Below, piece by piece: positions 6,767 to 10,122 of a stretch of 10,122 nucleotides of DNA; position 1 is the stretch's first letter; every line of letters begins with the position of its first letter. The stretch is taken from contig DBPU01000013.1 of the NCBI GenBank assembly GCA_002305615.1, forward strand, positions 1-10,122, given 5' to 3'. The notes beneath the pieces are model-generated. The model was not told the DNA's origin and did no database searches. It saw only the letters and a program-made list of their open reading frames with translations. The position numbers and the translations under genes were made by a program. This stretch comes from Verrucomicrobia bacterium UBA1412 (lineage in GTDB: Bacteria > Verrucomicrobiota > Verrucomicrobiia > Limisphaerales > UBA1412).

Positions 6767-8332
6767 TTAAGGCCTCAAATAAGTTAAGGGAAAGAGATTC
6801 TGATTCAGTGTGTAAGCTCCCCAGAGGCTGCCCGCAAGCGTGATGAGCGCCAGGAGGATAATGACTGCCTGCGTGGCGGTCTGCGGTTGAAAAGAGAGCG
6901 ACCGAAAAGCCTCAGATGGGGTGGAGTCCGGTGCGCGGTAGAGCCTTTTCAGAACTTTATAGATCGGCCAGAGGGTCAGAAGCGTGGCCCAGAGCGCGGC
7001 TGCGGTAAGGAAGAGCGGAAGGAGCAGCCCCGGAGCGGAAAGCTTGAAAAGAAGCGTGAAGATTTTGAGTTTAATCCAGAAACCCGCAAGCGGAGGGAGT
7101 CCCAGCCAGGATAAGAGGAAAATGACCAGGCAGAACCCCAGCAGTGGTCGATTCCGTCCCAGAGATTGAAGCGATTCTATCCGGTCGCTGCCCGCGGCAC
7201 GGATCAGAATTGAGGAAAAAGCGCAAATTCCCATGAGTGAAAGGGCATGAAAGAGACCGTATAAGGCGAGTGTGGGCAGTGCCTGCAAATCGGTGAAAGA
7301 GAGTCCGATCGTGAAGAAACCTATCTGAACCAGAGCCAGGTAGAGCGTCAGTCTGCAAAGGCTTTTCTGGAAAAGTGCCGCCAGGCTTCCCCAAGTCATC
7401 AGGAAGGCTCCGGCCAGAGCGATAAATATTCTCCAGACGAAGGGAGTGCCGAGCGGTGAATCAGCTCCGGCAACGGTTGAGGAACCTGTGCTCAGGAGAA
7501 TGCCCAGAATCCAGAAGGAGCCCCAGAGGATGGCGCCGGTATAAAAGGCCAGAACGGAGGGAGAAAAACGGTTGCCCAGGCGCGGCTTTGAAAGGCGAAG
7601 CGGCAGGAAGCCAAATCTGAAAACCAGTCCCGTGAAGATCATGGCCAATGCCAGAATCCAGAGCGGTTTGTGTTCGTTCCTAAACATCAACGGCGTAATT
7701 TCGCGCAATACCGTGGAGCCGCTCGCGCTGTAGAGGAAGCTATAACCCAAGAGGATAAGTGAAGAGGAAAATACCCAGGGAATGAAAAAGGAGGATGCGG
7801 GCGGCGGCTCCGGCTGAGAGCCTCTGCGGCAGATTCGGGAGAGTCCCCAGAAAAGCCCGGCAAATTCCAGGCCCAGAAAAGCGGTTCCCAGACTGGCAGA
7901 GCTGCAAAAAATCATTAAGGCCGCCGTGCTCAGAAGGATGAAACCGGGAGAGCCGGCATAGCCGAAATTTTGCTCGGGTGCAGTGGCCGGAGCGGAATCA
8001 GCCTGTTCCTCCCGCGAAAGGATAAGGGCGAAAACCGCCAGCAAAGCCAGAGCGATTTTTATCAGCAGAAGAGTTCCATCAACCCGATAGCCCGAGTGCT
8101 CAATCCATTTGCCGCCCGGTATCTGAGTGAGAATAAAGTAGTAGAATCCGGCCGGAATGAGGGAGAGGAAACATCCCGAAAGCGCCAGCAGATGGGAAAA
8201 GCTGCCCAGAGGAGAGAGCTTATCCAGACGCCGGGAGGAATGAATCGACAAAATTATTACGGAAGCAAAGATCAAAATGGCTTCCGGCGCTGCAGAAATC
8301 AATAAAGCTGAAAACGGGTGGGGAACATTCAT
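6767..8332 (-). CDS. NuoN-like proton-translocating antiporter-family membrane subunit (divergent)
   Basis: This 521-residue polytopic protein, with about 14 predicted membrane spans, has the length and topology of NADH-quinone oxidoreductase subunit N. The clearest match is SWLGLPPLAGFWIKLKIF (408-425), the conserved TM12 segment with Lys421. FLGLEFAGL (152-160) gives the TM5 glutamate, Glu156. Other hallmarks are altered. The usual FK...PFHLWTPD stretch reads FRFGFLPLRLSKP (238-250), so the TM7 lysine is Arg239. The TM8 lysine position appears to be a small or hydrophobic residue in LAFYTGAILWG. The usual KRLLAYSSIAHxG block reads CRLTLYLALVQIG (326-338). The ATG at 8332 has AAGGAA about 10 bases upstream; the frame extends back to a TTG at 8371 without support. 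No other nuo gene is in the window, whereas nuoN normally ends the nuo operon. It may be the cell's real NuoN moved away, or a paralogue in another complex. Role: membrane proton translocation, inferred. Confidence 0.75.
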   Translation of the reverse strand: MNVPHPFSALLISAAPEAILIFASVIILSIHSSRRLDKLSPLGSFSHLLALSGCFLSLIPAGFYYFILTQIPGGKWIEHSGYRVDGTLLLIKIALALLAVFALILSREEQADSAPATAPEQNFGYAGSPGFILLSTAALMIFCSSASLGTAFLGLEFAGLFWGLSRICRRGSQPEPPPASSFFIPWVFSSSLILLGYSFLYSASGSTVLREITPLMFRNEHKPLWILALAMIFTGLVFRFGFLPLRLSKPRLGNRFSPSVLAFYTGAILWGSFWILGILLSTGSSTVAGADSPLGTPFVWRIFIALAGAFLMTWGSLAALFQKSLCRLTLYLALVQIGFFTIGLSFTDLQALPTLALYGLFHALSLMGICAFSSILIRAAGSDRIESLQSLGRNRPLLGFCLVIFLLSWLGLPPLAGFWIKLKIFTLLFKLSAPGLLLPLFLTAAALWATLLTLWPIYKVLKRLYRAPDSTPSEAFRSLSFQPQTATQAVIILLALITLAGSLWGAYTLNQNLFPLTYLRP

Positions 8333-8492
8333 CGTATTTTTTCCTTTTTCTTCCGCCGCCAAGGCCGGCAACGGAGTCCCTTACTGCAGAGGAGAATATC
8401 TCGAATCGCAACGCTTCTCCAGCAGAATGCTCAAGAATTATTACGGAAAGGTTCTCCCGGAAGGTGAGAGACGGCGACTGAATGGAGGAGGC
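8333..8492 (-). other. intergenic region between the small protein gene and the NuoN-like gene
   Basis: These 160 bases lack a recognisable gene. No strong terminator or sigma-70 promoter is visible on the reverse strand. Small GC-rich repeats (GCCG/CGGC near 8355-8370) and a purine-rich AAGAAAAAGGAA directly ahead of the NuoN-like start, acting as its ribosome site, are the only signals I see. Whether the flanking genes share a transcript is open. Confidence 0.4.
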
Positions 8493-8774
8493 TTACTCGG
8501 TCTCCTTTTTCTTCTTGAAAGAGATAAGCCCTACGGAATGAGCAATATCCTCGAACTCTTCCCGGCTGACGTCATCAAGGCTTTTGCCTTTGCGGGAGAG
8601 CTTTTCGTTGATCTTAATAGTCTTTTCGGTCATCTCCTCGTGGGTTTCCTGGGTGCCTCCGATGAGCTTGAAATTCTCACCGGTGGTAATCCGCTTATGA
8701 CCATCCGAGTCAAGGCCGATTCCCAGGAGCATCTTCCGCGAGGCGCGCTGACCTTTATTTTGGCTATCGCCCAT
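8493..8774 (-). CDS. small hypothetical protein, divergent from recA
   Basis: This 93-residue soluble, highly charged protein has no signal peptide, membrane span or cysteine. It starts with a basic stretch (GQRASRKMLLGIGLD) and has a glycine-rich beta-like segment followed by GENFKLIGGTQETHEEM (32-48). A charged helical region (TEKTIKINEKLSRKGKSLDD) comes next, then a tail ending in FKKKKETE. The organised G/D/H pattern looks like a real folded domain, and I have the impression of similar short proteins in Planctomycetes and Verrucomicrobia, but cannot name a family. The ATG at 8774 is chosen over the open frame back to 8810, which only offers a TTG. No clear Shine-Dalgarno is present; an AGG lies too far upstream. 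Its start faces recA across 162 bases. No function is assigned. Confidence 0.65.
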   Translation of the reverse strand: MGDSQNKGQRASRKMLLGIGLDSDGHKRITTGENFKLIGGTQETHEEMTEKTIKINEKLSRKGKSLDDVSREEFEDIAHSVGLISFKKKKETE

Positions 8775-8841
8775 GGGCAAATGGTAGCCTGTTTGGCGGC
8801 TCGGGGTCAAGCTTGGGCAGGATGCAGAATGGAACTCCCTG

Positions 8842-8853
8842 ATTTTTAAAAAT
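8842..8853. repeat. 12-bp perfect AT palindrome in the recA divergent intergenic region
   Basis: ATTTTTAAAAAT is fully self-complementary. It lies 68 bases after the divergent gene's start and 27 bases before the predicted recA -35 box. It could be a regulator site, a bent AT tract, or a -10-like element for the leftward gene. Nothing in the sequence decides among these. Confidence 0.4.
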
Positions 8854-8879
8854 TAAGGGGAGAAGGCGAAACTTTGTTT

Positions 8880-8908
8880 TTGACTGTTTGAAGTTGAGCT
8901 CCCACAAT
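8880..8908 (+). promoter_or_regulatory. candidate sigma-70 promoter of recA
   Basis: TTGACT (8880-8885, five of six consensus bases) and CACAAT (8903-8908, four of six) are separated by the optimal 17 bases. Transcription would start near 8915, giving a 5' leader of roughly 20 bases before the recA ATG. Neither the enterobacterial CTGT-N8-ACAG nor the Gram-positive GAAC-N4-GTTC LexA box is visible around it, so SOS control is not evident. Confidence 0.5.
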
Positions 8909-8936
8909 GGCTGCAGGTCAGAAGACTTGAATTACT

Positions 8937-10055
8937 ATGGCAGCAAAAGCAGATAAAAGCATTGATTCTAAAAACGAGGCATCCATCCAGGCAGCACGCA
9001 AGAAGGATTTGGAGGCAGCGATCAGCACGATCACCAAGCATTACGGTGAGGGGAGTATCATGCGTCTGGGTGACAAGTCAACCCAGCTGCATATCGACGT
9101 GATCCCGACCGGAGCCCTGACGCTGGATTTAGCTCTGGGAGTGGGCGGCTTGCCCCGGGGACGCGTGGTGGAAATTTTCGGACCGGAATCTTCCGGCAAA
9201 ACGACCCTGATGCTGCATGTGATTGCCAATGCCCAAAAAATGGGAGGAACCGCGGCTTTTATCGATGCGGAACATGCTCTGGACCCAGCCTACGCGGCAA
9301 AACTGGGAGTGAATCTCGATGAACTTCTGGTTTCTCAGCCCGATAGCGGAGAAGAGGCTCTGACCATCTGCGAAACGCTGGTCCGCTCCAATGCCTTGGA
9401 CGTGGTGGTCATCGACTCGGTGGCGGCCCTGGTACCCAAATCGGAGTTGGAAGGCGAAATGGGCATGGCGACGATGGGAATGCAGGCGAGGTTAATGAGC
9501 CAGGCTTTGCGCAAGCTCACTGCGATCCTCAATAAATCCAAGACGCTCTGTATCTTCACGAACCAGATTCGCGAGAAACTCGGAGTCATGTTCGGAAACC
9601 CGGAAACGACCCCCGGCGGCAAGGCACTCAAGTTTTACGCCAGCGTGCGGCTGGATATCAGACGTCGGGATATCATAAAAGATTCCACCGGAGGAATGTT
9701 GGGCAACCGGACCAAAGTCAAAGTGGTCAAAAACAAGGTGGCGCCTCCCTTTGCCGAAGCGGAGTTTGATATTCTCTTCAACCACGGTATCAACCAGGAG
9801 GGCAACATATTGGATGCGGCGCTTCAGGTCGGGGTTGTGACCAAGAGAGGAGCCTGGCTGCAATTTGAAGGCAACCTGGTGGGGCAGGGACGCGATGCCT
9901 GTGTCAAAGAGGTTTCGACAAACGAGGAATTGAGGAACAAACTTCTGGCCGCAGTGATGGCCCAAAAGAATATGGCTGTTTCGAAGTCAGGTTCGGACGA
10001 TGAAAAAGGAGAAGCTCAGGAAGCCTCAGATGCCGCAGAGGGTTTGGATTCCTAG
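8937..10055 (+). CDS. recombinase RecA
   Basis: This 372-residue protein is a full-length RecA, the cytoplasmic DNA-dependent ATPase that polymerises on single-stranded DNA, drives strand exchange and stimulates LexA self-cleavage. It has Walker A GPESSGKTT (82-90), the catalytic glutamate in DAEHALDP (Glu112), Walker B VVVID (156-160), loop L1 EGEMGMATMGMQARLMSQ (172-189), and loop L2 from FTNQIREKLGVMFGNPETTP (207-226) to GGKALKF. KNKVAPPFAEAEFDI (265-279) begins the C-terminal domain, and the tail is strongly acidic (SGSDDEKGEAQEASDAAEG), as is normal for negative regulation of DNA binding. L1 carries MAT where most RecAs have DSH or similar. An N-terminal extension of about 20 residues precedes the usual first helix. 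No strong Shine-Dalgarno precedes the ATG. recX or other SOS genes do not follow within the 67 bases that remain. The call is certain. Confidence 0.98.
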   Translation: MAAKADKSIDSKNEASIQAARKKDLEAAISTITKHYGEGSIMRLGDKSTQLHIDVIPTGALTLDLALGVGGLPRGRVVEIFGPESSGKTTLMLHVIANAQKMGGTAAFIDAEHALDPAYAAKLGVNLDELLVSQPDSGEEALTICETLVRSNALDVVVIDSVAALVPKSELEGEMGMATMGMQARLMSQALRKLTAILNKSKTLCIFTNQIREKLGVMFGNPETTPGGKALKFYASVRLDIRRRDIIKDSTGGMLGNRTKVKVVKNKVAPPFAEAEFDILFNHGINQEGNILDAALQVGVVTKRGAWLQFEGNLVGQGRDACVKEVSTNEELRNKLLAAVMAQKNMAVSKSGSDDEKGEAQEASDAAEGLDS

Positions 10056-10122
10056 AGCGAGCTCTGAATCAATAAGTGCCGCCAGTCGATAAATCCGAAG
10101 AGGATTACAAACCGCGCAGGCG
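10052..10122 (-). CDS. possible 3' end of a convergent gene (partial)
   Basis: On the reverse strand a frame is open from the window edge to a TAG at 10054-10052 that interleaves with the recA stop. It encodes the hydrophobic tail RFVILFGFIDWRHLLIQSSL. The other convergent pair in this window also overlaps at its stop codons, which makes this plausible. Only 22 codons are visible, so chance is a serious alternative and no product can be named. Confidence 0.25.
   Translation of the reverse strand, partial: PARFVILFGFIDWRHLLIQSSL

Noticed and set aside
8907..8930. Seven-codon mini-ORF (MAAGQKT) just before recA, a possible leader peptide
   Set aside because: Its ATG overlaps the predicted -10 box and would not be transcribed from that promoter; it also lacks a ribosome site.
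1..10122. Mobile elements, CRISPR arrays, tRNA or rRNA genes
   Set aside because: No transposase or integrase motifs, terminal repeats, regularly spaced repeats or cloverleaf patterns were seen on either strand by eye.

Overview
The window looks like chromosomal DNA from a free-living, moderately GC-rich Gram-negative-type bacterium. It shows none of the usual mobile-element, CRISPR, tRNA or rRNA signatures. The best guess is a Verrucomicrobiota or other PVC-group genome. That rests on the TIGR03790-family secreted protein, the style of the RecA protein, sparse Shine-Dalgarno use and tight gene packing; it is an inference, not a measured placement.

Layout. Bases 1-194 are a leader with no recognisable gene. 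A forward pair follows: a secreted DUF362-family protein (195-1424) and a secreted TIGR03790-family protein with a TPR-like C-terminal tail (1513-3225). The second gene overlaps tail-to-tail by 23 bases with a reverse-strand pair. That pair reads, in transcription order, a DegT/DnrJ/EryC1/StrS sugar aminotransferase closely resembling WbpE (5811-4714) and an O-antigen ligase/Wzy-type polytopic membrane protein (4717-3203), coupled through an ATGA overlap. A 166-base intergenic spacer (5812-5977) with several nested inverted repeats separates them from a second reverse-strand group. In transcription order this is a short unrecognised basic/acidic protein (8774-8493), a divergent NuoN-like membrane subunit (8332-6767) and a YgjP-type (DUF45) zinc metallopeptidase (6748-5978). 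Divergent from that group, across a 162-base intergenic region with a plausible sigma-70 promoter, lies recA (8937-10055). The last 67 bases may hold the 3' end of a convergent gene.

How it fits together. The aminotransferase and ligase form a small surface-polysaccharide module: one makes an amino sugar nucleotide, the other polymerises or transfers glycan. As I recall, TIGR03790 proteins are largely confined to genomes with exosortase (PEP-CTERM) sorting, which is itself associated with exopolysaccharide production. The left half is therefore plausibly an envelope/exopolysaccharide region, and the DUF362-TIGR03790 pair is the least understood part of it. The right half mixes housekeeping (RecA) with an isolated, divergent complex-I-type antiporter subunit. 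The most interesting leads are the secreted DUF362-TIGR03790 pair, the orphan NuoN-like protein with altered channel residues, the small protein divergent from recA, and the structured spacer at 5863-5934.
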